DNA of 64,000 nucleotides from Apilactobacillus kunkeei DSM 12361 = ATCC 700308 (GCF_001281265.1 NZ_JXDB01000002.1:1-64000); one strand, 5' to 3'. Positions 34,005 through 42,850 are shown, numbered from the stretch's first letter. The notes: generated by a model not told the origin, from the letters alone. Made by a program: numbers and translations.

Positions 34005-36962
34005 ATGCTTTATAACAGGAATAAATTAAACAAAAATAACGATAGAAAAATTCTTAGAAAAGTAAAGAAAAATTGGATTGTTGTCTCACTTGCAACATTT
34101 GCATTTATTGGAAGTTCATATGTAGTTAGTGGAAATGTTAACGCAAAAGCAAGTGTAAATGAGGTTTCAGTTCAAAATACAAATTCAGTAGCTGATGATG
34201 CGCATAGCAGTGCTGCTAGCGATGAAAGTAGTGTCTCTAGTGCTGGATCATCGTCTTCAGTGGATGTAGATAGTAAGGCCAGTGATTCATCTTCAGCAAT
34301 TCAGACTGGTATCACAAATAGTTCTTCTTCAAGTAACCAAAATGAAGCTATTTCATCATCTGCAAGTTCTTCCAGTGCTAGTGTAAGTTCTTCAGCTTCT
34401 AATGAGAGCATATCTTCCAGTTCCGCAAATTTGGATTCAAGTTTTTTAAGAGACGGTGACAATAGCAGTAGCAGTAGTTCAAGTGCCAATACTACTGTAT
34501 CTTCAGGTTTCTCTGTTACTGATCCAGATTATCCTGCAAACATGTGGGTTGATAAGACACAAGGCAGATATACATTTTCAGCTGTTCAAGATGTTCAGCT
34601 TGGAGGACAAATAGTACTATCTACTGATAGAAATGGTGATGGTGTTGTTTATGCAACAAGTATTGATGCTAATGGAAATGTAGTAGATCAAGAAACTGTT
34701 CCAAAGAATTCTAGTGTTAATCTTAATGATCAACGTCAAACAACAATTAATAACTATGACTACTACGGAGTTATTGATAGCCATGGTGAGGGTAGTATCT
34801 ATAAAATTATTTATGATGCGAGTGATAAAATTAGAGTTTATTTGAACGCTAAGTCTTTTATCGTTCCAAAATTAATTTCTCAAACCACATCTTATGTAGA
34901 TCAGAACAATAAGAACATTGTTGATGTGGATGGGAAGGAAATTAAACCCGTTGTTCAATACGGATTGAATGGACAAAAGTATACTACCGGAGAACCTAAA
35001 TTGGTTAATGGATATTATACTAAGCATTTTCAAGTTTCCCCTTCAAACGCAAGCGGTATTATGTCGCCTTTTTATTATGTGGGACAAACCGTTAAGACTT
35101 TCTTCCCCGATTCAAATGTTACTGTTCAATACACATTGCTAGATTATGATGGAGATATGTCTGGTCAAATACTAGACGGAACACAAGTTGTGGCTAGTGA
35201 TTCTAAAATACCTAAGGGCGGAGTATCTCCAAACACATATTTGAAGTCAAATATTATTTATAATATGAGAAATCCTTATATTGATCAAACTAGTAATATT
35301 GTTTATCATTACTTACCATTTGGGTCTCTGTTGCCATATGATAGAGATACTGGTCAACCATTGTGGAATGGACATGATGAATATAAAAAAGTTTATGAAA
35401 ATGACCCTAATGATTACTCCAAGGCTTTGAATCCATACGTTGTAAACATACCTGGTTATTACCCCGTTGATACTAATGGGAACAGACTAACTCCAGGTAA
35501 GGATAGATACCCTATTTCTGATCCTTCGAATCCTGATAAAGATACAATCATTTACTATGTAAAGGATCCAGTTAATGTATCTCACGAGGAGAAAACTGTT
35601 AATAGAAATATTAACTATGTAGATTCAAATGGAAACGTTGTAGCAACTGCTCATAATGATAATGTCACTTTTGATAGAACTATTAGTACCGATACTATTA
35701 CTAATGAAACTACTCAAGGAAATTGGGAAGTTAAGAATGGAAGCAGCTCATTTCCTGTTGTTAGTTCTCCAGTAGTACCAGGATATGTTTTAAGAAACGA
35801 CAGTCAAAAGACAATCCCAGCGGTTACAGTAAACCCAAGCTCAAGTGATAGTAACGAAACGGTTACTTATGACAAGGTGGGCTCACTAGTACCAGTGGAT
35901 ACCGCAGGTAACCCAATTGACAATGGTAGTCATAACACCAGTTATCCCAATGACCCTAACGATGCGGGTAAGGTAACTAACCCAGGAATTCCAAGTATTC
36001 CAGGCAAGACGCCGGTAGATAAAGATGGAAACCCATTAACCCCTGGTAGTAATTACCCAATTGATGGAACCAAACCAACCGAAGATACTAAGATAACTTA
36101 CGTAGATAGTAATCAAAAGGTGAAGGTAAGTTACATTGACAGTACAACTGGAAAGACACTAGAAAGTGCCGACTTGAGTGGGCAACCACAAAGTACTTCT
36201 GACTATCGCACTACAGATACAATTAAGAAGTACACTGATCAAGGATACAAACTAGTCAGTGATAACTATCCAGCAAATGGGGTTAAGTTCCATAGTGATA
36301 ACCAGGAACAAGACTTTACTGTAACCTTGGAACACAAAGTGGACACAGTCACACCGGATAATCCAGGAACACCGGGACAACCAATCAACCCAGATAATCC
36401 AAACGGACCAAAGTGGTCAAACGGCACAGACAAGGACAGCTTGAGTAAGACAGTTACTAGAACGATTAATTATGTAGATCAAAATGGTAATAAGGTTCAC
36501 CCTTCTACTACTCAAACCGTAACCTTTACACGCTCAGCAACAGTTGATGAAGTAACTGGTCAAAGTGCTTATGGTAATTGGACTACAGAAAACCATTCCT
36601 TTAGTTCAATCACTAGCCCTCATATAAACGGATATGTATTAATTAATTCTGATGACTCAACGATTAGTGTATTAAATGTTAATGAAGATAGCAGCGATGT
36701 GATAATTAATGTTAATTATAGAAAGTTGATTAATAATCATCATAATAACCCCGGAAAACCTTCTAAAGGCAATCCGCACGTAATTCAATATTCGAAGCCA
36801 AAATTAAATAAACACTATAATAATTCTGATAATGGAGATAAAGACAAATTACCACAAACTGGTGAATCTAATGAATCCAGTGTTCAATTGATGGGATTAA
36901 TTTTACTATTTATTTCCAGCGTACTATCTATTTTCGGCTTTAGAAAAAAACAAAGTAAATAA
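34005..36962 (+). CDS. LPxTG surface adhesin 1, Ser-rich with MucBP-like repeats
   Basis: About 985 residues. The N-terminus is an extended export signal (DRKILRKVKKNWIVVSLATF) shared with the two other adhesins here and loosely like the KxYKxGKxW class. Next comes a Ser/Ala/Asn-rich region (about 60-165), then a unique domain (about 170-450), then MucBP-like repeats (RNINYVDSNG.., RTINYVDQNG..) with Pro-rich blocks such as TPDNPGTPGQPINPDNPNG. The C-terminus has LPQTGES, a hydrophobic helix and FRKKQSK, the sortase signal. The ATG at 34005 follows AAGGAGCG; an earlier TTG is on that site. Expected role: binding to mucus or other glycans. A TetR gene follows directly. Confidence 0.9.
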   Translation: MLYNRNKLNKNNDRKILRKVKKNWIVVSLATFAFIGSSYVVSGNVNAKASVNEVSVQNTNSVADDAHSSAASDESSVSSAGSSSSVDVDSKASDSSSAIQTGITNSSSSSNQNEAISSSASSSSASVSSSASNESISSSSANLDSSFLRDGDNSSSSSSSANTTVSSGFSVTDPDYPANMWVDKTQGRYTFSAVQDVQLGGQIVLSTDRNGDGVVYATSIDANGNVVDQETVPKNSSVNLNDQRQTTINNYDYYGVIDSHGEGSIYKIIYDASDKIRVYLNAKSFIVPKLISQTTSYVDQNNKNIVDVDGKEIKPVVQYGLNGQKYTTGEPKLVNGYYTKHFQVSPSNASGIMSPFYYVGQTVKTFFPDSNVTVQYTLLDYDGDMSGQILDGTQVVASDSKIPKGGVSPNTYLKSNIIYNMRNPYIDQTSNIVYHYLPFGSLLPYDRDTGQPLWNGHDEYKKVYENDPNDYSKALNPYVVNIPGYYPVDTNGNRLTPGKDRYPISDPSNPDKDTIIYYVKDPVNVSHEEKTVNRNINYVDSNGNVVATAHNDNVTFDRTISTDTITNETTQGNWEVKNGSSSFPVVSSPVVPGYVLRNDSQKTIPAVTVNPSSSDSNETVTYDKVGSLVPVDTAGNPIDNGSHNTSYPNDPNDAGKVTNPGIPSIPGKTPVDKDGNPLTPGSNYPIDGTKPTEDTKITYVDSNQKVKVSYIDSTTGKTLESADLSGQPQSTSDYRTTDTIKKYTDQGYKLVSDNYPANGVKFHSDNQEQDFTVTLEHKVDTVTPDNPGTPGQPINPDNPNGPKWSNGTDKDSLSKTVTRTINYVDQNGNKVHPSTTQTVTFTRSATVDEVTGQSAYGNWTTENHSFSSITSPHINGYVLINSDDSTISVLNVNEDSSDVIINVNYRKLINNHHNNPGKPSKGNPHVIQYSKPKLNKHYNNSDNGDKDKLPQTGESNESSVQLMGLILLFISSVLSIFGFRKKQSK
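35766..36583 (+). repeat. 818-bp block shared with adhesin 2
   Basis: Colinear with 54904-55721 without any length difference and mostly identical by eye, even at third codon positions. The flanking parts of the two adhesins are quite different. It points to gene conversion or recent recombination. Confidence 0.85.
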
Positions 36963-36965
36963 TAT

Positions 36966-37013
36966 TAAAAGCCACGTTATTAAAATTATTTTTAACTAAC
37001 CGTGGCTTTTTAT
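36966..37013 (+). terminator. terminator after adhesin 1
   Basis: AAAAGCCACG and CGTGGCTTTTTATTT arms around an AT-rich loop of about 24 bases. It separates the adhesin from the TetR gene. Confidence 0.7.
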
Positions 37014-37038
37014 TTACTTGAAACATACGGAGAATGAA

Positions 37039-37602
37039 ATGAAAATAAAGAGTAAATCAAAAGAAAAAATAATAAAAACATTTTTAAATTTAAGTGCATC
37101 AGAAGATATTGCAGAGATAGGCACTAGTAACATAATTGCTGTTAGTGGTGTCTCAAGGGGAACCTTCTATAATCATTTTAGGAATAAAAAAGACATTCTT
37201 GAATATATTGAAAAGATGATGTGTAAATCAATTGATGAAGTTTTTAGAACAGTTGATCAAAATGATGAAAATTACATCAATGAACTGATGGATGTAATTT
37301 TTCCAATAATTTACAATGATAGGGAATATAATAATGTCTTGTATTTATACTATCAATCTGAATTCTTTGACTTTATAACTGAAAGATATTCAAAATACTT
37401 TAGTGGTTTGTTCAAAAATTATAATAAAAAAATAGCGAATTGGCCCCAATATTTTACGATTCAATACTTTTTTAGAATGATGTTAAATATTATTCTACTT
37501 TGGTTATCAGAACCTTTTCCAGTGTATCCTGATGAGTTTAAATACATTTTTAAAGAACTTATGAATACCTCAATTGCTGATATTTGTGGTATAGAAATTT
37601 AA
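37039..37602 (+). CDS. TetR-family regulator paired with adhesin 1
   Basis: 187 residues. The N-terminal helix-turn-helix is visible (IIAVSGVSRGTFYNHFRNKK, about 33-52). The C-terminal domain is all-helical, ligand or dimer type (YYQSEFFDFITERYSKYFS; FFRMMLNIILLWLSEPFPVY). The ATG at 37039 follows ACGGAG. It is clearly paralogous to the regulator behind adhesin 2 over its whole length. TetR proteins usually repress their neighbours, so the adhesin, its own gene or both are the likely targets. Confidence 0.88.
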   Translation: MKIKSKSKEKIIKTFLNLSASEDIAEIGTSNIIAVSGVSRGTFYNHFRNKKDILEYIEKMMCKSIDEVFRTVDQNDENYINELMDVIFPIIYNDREYNNVLYLYYQSEFFDFITERYSKYFSGLFKNYNKKIANWPQYFTIQYFFRMMLNIILLWLSEPFPVYPDEFKYIFKELMNTSIADICGIEI

Positions 37603-37610
37603 ATATGGTA

Positions 37611-37643
37611 ATAAAAAAGCACACGTAATCGTGTGCTTTTTTG
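37611..37643. terminator. bidirectional terminator
   Basis: AAAAAAGCACACG-TAAT-CGTGTGCTTTTTTG between the TetR gene and the convergent decarboxylase. Confidence 0.88.
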
Positions 37644-37654
37644 TTTAATGTTTA

Positions 37655-39316
37655 TTACTTGTTTTGGTTAGCAAAAGCAATAGCTGTCTTAGCTAGTTGT
37701 TCAGGAACGTCTTTCATTCCCATGTTTACTTGAATTAATACGAATTTATCGGTTTCTTCTTTTGCTTTTGAAATGGCGTCAATTAGTTCTTTTTCGGTTG
37801 ATACTTCGATGAAGTCAAACTGATCGTCATTTGCGCCAAAAGCTTTTGGCATTAGTCCATAATTTAAGGCAGGAACATCGTTGTAGCTTTCATTCATACC
37901 ATGGATAACTCTTTCAACGGTGTAACCAGTGTTATCAATAACGAACATAATTGGATTTAGCTTTTCACGGAAGGCAAGACCGAATTCTTGAATTGTTAAT
38001 TGAAGAGAACCTTCTCCAGTAGATAGAACTACACGACGGTCTTTATTAGCAATTTGATTTCCTAGCGCTGCAGGGAAAGCATATCCAATTGAACCCCAAA
38101 GTGGTTGACCAAAGAATTTAGCATCTTTTGGTAATTTTTGACTTGCTAATCCAAAGAAAGAGGTTCCTTGTTCTGCAACTAATGTATTGTCACCATTAAT
38201 AAAGCTGGCAATTGCTTTGTCGTAGAAACTTTGGGTGATTTTGTCTCCTGAAGGGTTAATTGATGAATCATTATTCTTTAAATCTAAGCTAGGCAATGAT
38301 AAATCAAGATTAGTGTCTGCTAGACTGTGCATGATATTCTTAAATTTGTAGTCTTCGGCAACTTGTTTACCATATAGGTTTGCTCCATCGTAGTTAATTG
38401 TAATAGTATTATCTTCTGCAAATTGTTGAGTAAAACCACCTGTAACAGAATCGGTTAATTTAGCACCAATTAGAATGACATTATCCGAGTTTTCTACGTA
38501 TTTATTAATACTTTCGTCTGAAATTTCACCGTTATAGGTACCGACGAAGTTTTTGAAACTTTCATCAATATTACCTTTACCAAGTCCTAAATCTAAAACA
38601 GGAATATTGTTTTTGTCTGAGAATGATTTGATATCGTCAAATACATTAAAACGATCTACTTCGTGACCCATAATAATTACAGGGCTTTGGCTATGGTTAA
38701 TAGCTTCCTTGATTTGGTTGAATGAATTTACTGAGTTATGTTTTGCTTCTACAAATAAATCTGCAATATTATCTTTTAAAGATGGATTAACTTCCATTTC
38801 TACTAGATTAGTTGGTAAAATAAGGTAAGCAGGTTTCTTGCTTTCATAGATATATTGAGCAATTTCATTAATTTGGTTTATGGCATTATCTTTGTTCAAT
38901 CTAGCAGATTTGATTCCAAGTTGACGATGAGCTTTTTCGAATCTACTGAAGTCATGGTCACCAAAAGTGTGATGTACTAATGAACCATTGTTTTGGACCT
39001 CGTTGGTAGGAGCACCAACAATTTCCAATACTGGGACGTGTTCAGCAATGCTTCCTGAAAGACCGTTAATTGCACTTAGTTCACCAACACCAAATGTGGT
39101 AACAAATGTAGCGAAGCCTTTTTCTCTCGCATATCCATCAGCCATGTATGATGCGTTTAACTCATTGGCATTACCTTTCCATGTTAAATCATCACGGTGA
39201 GTAATGTGATCTAGGAATTGAAGATTGTAGTCTCCAGGAACTCCAAAGATATCATTAGCCCCCATATGCTTAATGACATCTAATAAATAATCTGATAATT
39301 TATAATTGTTTGACAA
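37655..39316 (-). CDS. thiamine-diphosphate 2-keto-acid decarboxylase (PDC/KivD/IPDC family)
   Basis: 553 residues. Decarboxylates a 2-keto acid (pyruvate, phenylpyruvate, indolepyruvate or branched-chain) to the aldehyde. Visible are the catalytic Glu in GNANELNASYMADGY, the His pair in LVHHTFGD, and the ThDP motif GEGSLQLTIQEFG...NTGY (Glu in place of the usual Asp of GDGS). Start TTG after AAAGGAAG. It has a consensus promoter with a MarR-type operator over its -35 box, and the regulator gene is divergent. The enzyme may remove toxic keto acids or make flavour aldehydes. The exact substrate cannot be read from sequence. Confidence 0.92.
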   Translation of the reverse strand: MSNNYKLSDYLLDVIKHMGANDIFGVPGDYNLQFLDHITHRDDLTWKGNANELNASYMADGYAREKGFATFVTTFGVGELSAINGLSGSIAEHVPVLEIVGAPTNEVQNNGSLVHHTFGDHDFSRFEKAHRQLGIKSARLNKDNAINQINEIAQYIYESKKPAYLILPTNLVEMEVNPSLKDNIADLFVEAKHNSVNSFNQIKEAINHSQSPVIIMGHEVDRFNVFDDIKSFSDKNNIPVLDLGLGKGNIDESFKNFVGTYNGEISDESINKYVENSDNVILIGAKLTDSVTGGFTQQFAEDNTITINYDGANLYGKQVAEDYKFKNIMHSLADTNLDLSLPSLDLKNNDSSINPSGDKITQSFYDKAIASFINGDNTLVAEQGTSFFGLASQKLPKDAKFFGQPLWGSIGYAFPAALGNQIANKDRRVVLSTGEGSLQLTIQEFGLAFREKLNPIMFVIDNTGYTVERVIHGMNESYNDVPALNYGLMPKAFGANDDQFDFIEVSTEKELIDAISKAKEETDKFVLIQVNMGMKDVPEQLAKTAIAFANQNK

Positions 39317-39338
39317 TATAAATACTTCCTTTCAAATT

Positions 39339-39357
39339 ATGTCAATCACGTTGACAT
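39339..39357. promoter_or_regulatory. MarR operator 1
   Basis: ATGTCAA-TCACG-TTGACAT, a perfect 7-5-7 palindrome. Its right arm is the -35 box (TTGACA, 39351-39356) of the plus-strand promoter of the regulator gene (TATAAT at 39373-39378, spacer 16). Confidence 0.85.
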
Positions 39358-39399
39358 ATTAATTGAAAATATTATAATTCCACAAAAATAAAATGTCAA
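39351..39399. promoter_or_regulatory. back-to-back consensus promoters sharing one -10 core
   Basis: Plus strand: TTGACA (39351), 16 bases, TATAAT (39373-39378). Minus strand: TTGACA (39399-39394), 17 bases, TATAAT (39376-39371). The two -10 boxes overlap in the palindrome ATTATAAT, so polymerase can bind only one way at a time. Confidence 0.85.
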
Positions 39400-39411
39400 C
39401 ATAATTGACAT
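39393..39411. promoter_or_regulatory. MarR operator 2
   Basis: ATGTCAA-CATAA-TTGACAT has the same arms and spacing as operator 1, with centres 54 bp (about five DNA turns) apart. Its left arm is the -35 box of the decarboxylase promoter. Confidence 0.85.
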
Positions 39412-39428
39412 AAAAAGAGGGTAATTTT

Positions 39429-39842
39429 ATTAACGCTAAGGAAAAACTTTCAACCATATTCTTTGCATACCAACGTTTTTCAACGATGATTGATTTAAAA
39501 AAATATAATTTAAACCAAACACAGCATCGGATAATTTATTCAATTTCTGAATTAGACATTCCTAGTATGGGTAATATTCAGAAGCTGCTCAACATATCAA
39601 GACAGGCTTTGAACGTCAATGTAAGAGATTTAATGAGTCGTAATCTGATAGAAGAGATCAGTTCTGATAAGGATAAGAGAATTAAGACACTCCATTTAAC
39701 TAAAGACGGTAATGATTTAAATGATCAAATAAATGCAGAACAGACTGAAAAAATAGAATCAATATTTGAAAATGTAGATAATGATTGGGAACAAGCGATG
39801 AAAGAATTAGCTGATGAATATGTAAAAGGATTTAAAGGCTAA
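39429..39842 (+). CDS. MarR-family regulator, probable ATT start
   Basis: About 137 residues if read from an ATT at 39429, which stands seven bases behind AGAGGG. The extra 19 residues (NAKEKLSTIFFAYQRFST) form the first dimerisation helix that MarR proteins need. The first in-frame ATG (39486) would remove it and has no ribosome site. The winged helix includes MGNIQKLLNISRQALNVNVR and the wing SSDKDKRIKTLHLT. It should bind the two ATGTCAA-N5-TTGACAT operators and control both itself and the decarboxylase. ATT starts are rare (infC is the known case). A mutated ATG is the alternative. Confidence 0.8.
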   Translation: MNAKEKLSTIFFAYQRFSTMIDLKKYNLNQTQHRIIYSISELDIPSMGNIQKLLNISRQALNVNVRDLMSRNLIEEISSDKDKRIKTLHLTKDGNDLNDQINAEQTEKIESIFENVDNDWEQAMKELADEYVKGFKG

Positions 39843-39928
39843 TAAATACAATTTTTGATTATTTCGTTTTCCATATTGGACATGTAGATGCAAATGAACA
39901 TATCAAAGAACAAAATAACAGTAAACTA

Positions 39929-39967
39929 AAGAAGAGGACTAAATTTTATATTTAGTCCTCTTCTATA
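39929..39967. terminator. terminator after the MarR gene
   Basis: AAGAAGAGGACTAAA-TTTTATA-TTTAGTCCTCTTCTAT. The 85 bases between the stop and this hairpin hold nothing certain. Confidence 0.8.
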
Positions 39968-40030
39968 TGGTTTTAAAAAAATAGATAAGTTGTATAATTA
40001 TATTGTATTATGATAAAGAAGATGATATAG

Positions 40031-40228
40031 ATGAAGTATGGGGTTAGAAAACCTAGTTGGAAAAAATCATTCTCAGCACGTACAAGAGGTCGTGCGGTTC
40101 GTTCATTGAAAAGAGCAGTGAATCCCTATTATGGTAAAAAAGGAATGGGATGGATTAATAATCCACATAAAGCTTTATATAACAAGGTCTACCACAAGAC
40201 ATCGTTTAAATTGTTTAAGTGGTATTAA
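40031..40228 (+). CDS. small basic conserved protein
   Basis: 65 residues, very rich in Lys, Arg and Tyr (MKYGVRKPSWKKSFSARTRG at the start; NPYYGKKGMGWINNPHKALY in the middle). I recall similar short basic proteins from lactobacilli and streptococci, sometimes near phage genes, but no function is known. The ribosome site is weak (GAAGATGATATAG). It marks the left edge of an AT-rich accessory stretch. Confidence 0.6.
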   Translation: MKYGVRKPSWKKSFSARTRGRAVRSLKRAVNPYYGKKGMGWINNPHKALYNKVYHKTSFKLFKWY

Positions 40229-40276
40229 ACAAGCCGAAAATAAATTTCGGTATACATATTGAATGGAGTAGATTAA

Positions 40277-40504
40277 ATGAAAAATGAATCAAATTATCAT
40301 AAGTTTTTCTCAACGTTAAGAGAAACTATAATTATGATATCCTTCTTAGTTTCAATAAGTCTGTTTGCTCTTTGTGCTTCTGACGGCCAACTATCTATTG
40401 AAAAATTGGTGATTGCTTGTATTGTATTGATACTGACATTAACTTTAATAGCCATACATTACTCTATTGAAGGCAAAGACATATCTTCATTTTTCGATGA
40501 TTAG
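40277..40504 (+). CDS. small two-helix membrane protein, unknown
   Basis: 75 residues with two membrane helices (IIMISFLVSISLFALC; LVIACIVLILTLTLIAIHY) and an acidic end (KDISSFFDD). The ATG follows GGAGTAGATTAA. It lies 48 bases behind the small basic gene and could be co-transcribed with it. A terminator follows at 40617. Confidence 0.6.
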   Translation: MKNESNYHKFFSTLRETIIMISFLVSISLFALCASDGQLSIEKLVIACIVLILTLTLIAIHYSIEGKDISSFFDD

Positions 40505-40616
40505 TTTTTCTTAAGGTTAAATTATTGATTAATGTCTGTATTGAAACTACCATATAGTTGCGTCGTTAGTACATTTTAAATCCTAACACGCTTTTACAAT
40601 CATTTAATTCTTTATA

Positions 40617-40674
40617 TTGCCTTTCTTTATCGAGTATTCCCATCTCGTTTAAGAAAGGCTTTTTTCTTTTATAA
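40617..40674 (+). terminator. terminator upstream of the defence-type island
   Basis: GCCTTTCTT-TATCGAG-TATTCCCAT-CTCG-TTT-AAGAAAGGC followed by TTTTTT. A long two-part stem between 40277 and 40718 genes. Confidence 0.75.
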
Positions 40675-40717
40675 ATCGATCTATAATTAATTAAATTATA
40701 TTTATGGAGGCTTTTTG

Positions 40718-41065
40718 ATGAAAGATATTACTGAAATTGCATGTGAATCATATAAAGAAGATTTAAGAAGTTATGATAATTGTGACTATGTTATTACTTA
40801 TCCAAAATATGACTGGAAGATGTCCTATATTGCTTATGATGCAATGTTAAATAAATTGACAGGTTATCATGATTTGAACCAACCGGATACGGATTATGAA
40901 ACATTTGGTACGAAAAATAATAGTGAAATTATTTCGTTGATTAATGAATTTAAGAAGGACTTCAGTATATATTTAATTAATAATGATTCATATGATGGAG
41001 ACATCTTTCATATAAGTGGATTGGAAAGGATTTATTATGTAATAATAAATCTAAGTTTATGTTAA
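40718..41065 (+). CDS. unknown acidic protein before the DUF262 genes
   Basis: 115 residues, Tyr- and Asp-rich, no membrane segment (MKDITEIACESYKEDLRSYD at the start; CDYVITYPKYDWKMSYIAYD after). The ATG at 40718 follows TGGAGG. It ends 44 bases before the first DUF262 gene with no terminator between, so the two are probably one transcript. It could be a small partner of the cassette or a remnant of a longer gene. I find no match by memory. Confidence 0.55.
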   Translation: MKDITEIACESYKEDLRSYDNCDYVITYPKYDWKMSYIAYDAMLNKLTGYHDLNQPDTDYETFGTKNNSEIISLINEFKKDFSIYLINNDSYDGDIFHISGLERIYYVIINLSLC

Positions 41066-41109
41066 AATTAAAATATTATTTTGATTTTCTTATAGTTGGG
41101 GGAATAAAT

Positions 41110-42819
41110 ATGGATACAACAAATATAGGCGTTGAAATGACTAATGTCGAAGCTTTAATCAGTGATAATTGCTATAAAGTGCCATCATATCAAAGACATT
41201 ACTCATGGAACAAAGAATCACTAAAAGATTTTTGGGATGATTTAGTTGATGTTATGGAAGGATATCAAGATTCACATTTCATTGGACAAGTAGTTACATA
41301 CGTTAATAATGGAGTTCAGGAAGTCATTGATGGTCAACAAAGATTAACAACAATATCAATATTGTTAGCAGTTGTGCTGAATAAAATAGAAGACATTTTT
41401 GATGATGTTGATGGAAAACCAAAAAACAAGCTCCTTACGACACGTGCAAATATTGAGGAGTTGTTAAGATGGGATGAAACTAATCCGTCATTGACTTTAC
41501 AAGAATATGAAACTGGTGATAATTCTATTGATGATTATTTTAGGGGCATATTTGAGGGTAGAACAGATTTGAACCCTAATAATAAAGATATAGAGCCAGT
41601 AAAAAATATTAAAACTGCTTTTAACAGTTTTAGTTCTCTTATTGAAGACTACTACAAAGGAAAAAAGATCGTATTTCCTACAGATAAAGCTGACGTTATA
41701 GTAAACATTTTCAAATCATTAAAAAGCAGATTTATTTTATCAAAAGTATTTACAAGAAAAAAAGAAGACGCATATATAATTTATCAATCATTGAACAGTA
41801 AAGGAACACCATTAAAAGCATCTGAACTTATAAAATCACATGTTATGTTACAAGTAGCCAATAGCGATGATAATGAAAAGAAAATGGTTCAAAAAAATTG
41901 GGACAAGATTTCCACAGCATTTGGAAATGACAGCGATAAAATTACAACATTTATCAGAGTATATTGGTCAGCTGTAAAACGAGTAGTAACAGTAAATCAA
42001 CTTTTTAGATCAATATCTGAGGGAATTAATGATAAAAATAAAACCTTATTATTTTTGGAAGATCTTAGTGAGGTAGTGGATTATTATGTAGCGATGGAAA
42101 ATTCTCTATCTAATAAAAAAGATAAAGAACTATTTAATGATGACACAATAGAATCTATGCTATTTATTTTGAAAAAATTAGGGGTGTCACTACATTATCC
42201 TATTTTATTCTCAATGATTTTAAGGGGTACTGACAGAGATACTCAAAGAGTTGTTATATATAAAATACTTTCAGTTTTTATACGTCATCGTACTATTTGT
42301 GGTAAAGGAACTAATACGCTTGAAAAAGGATATGCAAAGATAGCTCAAAATATTTGGAATCAAAAAATATCTACTGGCGTTGAAATAACAACAGAACTTG
42401 ATGATGAATTATTGAAGAGTGATGTTGAGGTAAAAAATGCATTCCAAGGGTTATCAAAAGAGACAAAGAAAAAGGGTGAAAAACGATGGACATTAATTTA
42501 TCTAATGTATCGATTATATAAGGAATATGGAGACTTCGAAAACATCGAATTAAGCCAAGTAGGATTGGATAACTTATCAGTTATTCATATTAATAAGGAT
42601 ATATCTTCTGACTATGTTGACTATATTGGTAATTATGCTTTAGTAGAGAATAAGCTAAAGGATATGTATGGAGAAAATGATATTTATAAATCATTAAGTG
42701 AGTCCAGATATTCTGTAAATAATACAATATCAAAAAAATTAAAAAATAAAGAATGGGACACTCAAGACATAATAGAAAGACAGAATGATATGTCAAACAA
42801 GGTTTTAGGAATATGGTAA
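41110..42819 (+). CDS. DUF262 protein A with degenerate HNH-type C-terminus
   Basis: About 569 residues. The N-terminal DUF262 (ParB/Srx-like NTPase fold of GmrSD/BrxU-type enzymes) has YKVPSYQRHYSW (about 22-33) and VIDGQQRLTT (about 72-81). The middle has the helical EDAYIIYQSLNSKGTPL motif typical of this family. At the C-terminus the DUF1524 HNH pattern is only partly kept: VIHIN stands where EHIxP is expected, then YIGNYALVENK and a closing W..QDIIERQ..MSNKVLGIW. Start ATG at 41110 after GGGGGAATAAAT. It is followed by a terminator and a second DUF262 gene. Probably part of an anti-phage cassette with the SIR2 gene. Confidence 0.8.
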   Translation: MDTTNIGVEMTNVEALISDNCYKVPSYQRHYSWNKESLKDFWDDLVDVMEGYQDSHFIGQVVTYVNNGVQEVIDGQQRLTTISILLAVVLNKIEDIFDDVDGKPKNKLLTTRANIEELLRWDETNPSLTLQEYETGDNSIDDYFRGIFEGRTDLNPNNKDIEPVKNIKTAFNSFSSLIEDYYKGKKIVFPTDKADVIVNIFKSLKSRFILSKVFTRKKEDAYIIYQSLNSKGTPLKASELIKSHVMLQVANSDDNEKKMVQKNWDKISTAFGNDSDKITTFIRVYWSAVKRVVTVNQLFRSISEGINDKNKTLLFLEDLSEVVDYYVAMENSLSNKKDKELFNDDTIESMLFILKKLGVSLHYPILFSMILRGTDRDTQRVVIYKILSVFIRHRTICGKGTNTLEKGYAKIAQNIWNQKISTGVEITTELDDELLKSDVEVKNAFQGLSKETKKKGEKRWTLIYLMYRLYKEYGDFENIELSQVGLDNLSVIHINKDISSDYVDYIGNYALVENKLKDMYGENDIYKSLSESRYSVNNTISKKLKNKEWDTQDIIERQNDMSNKVLGIW

Positions 42820-42821
42820 AC

Positions 42822-42850
42822 AAGGGGCTTGATAGCCCTTTTTTTTATTG
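42822..42850 (+). terminator. terminator between the DUF262 genes
   Basis: AAGGGGCT-TGAT-AGCCCTT followed by eight T. A new -10-like TTATAAT follows at 42852, so the next gene may also have its own promoter. Confidence 0.8.

Noticed and set aside
39855-39960. Open frame behind the MarR gene (DYFVFHIGHVDANEHIKE)
   Set aside because: No start codon or ribosome site, and it runs into a terminator hairpin. Possibly a remnant, but unsupported.
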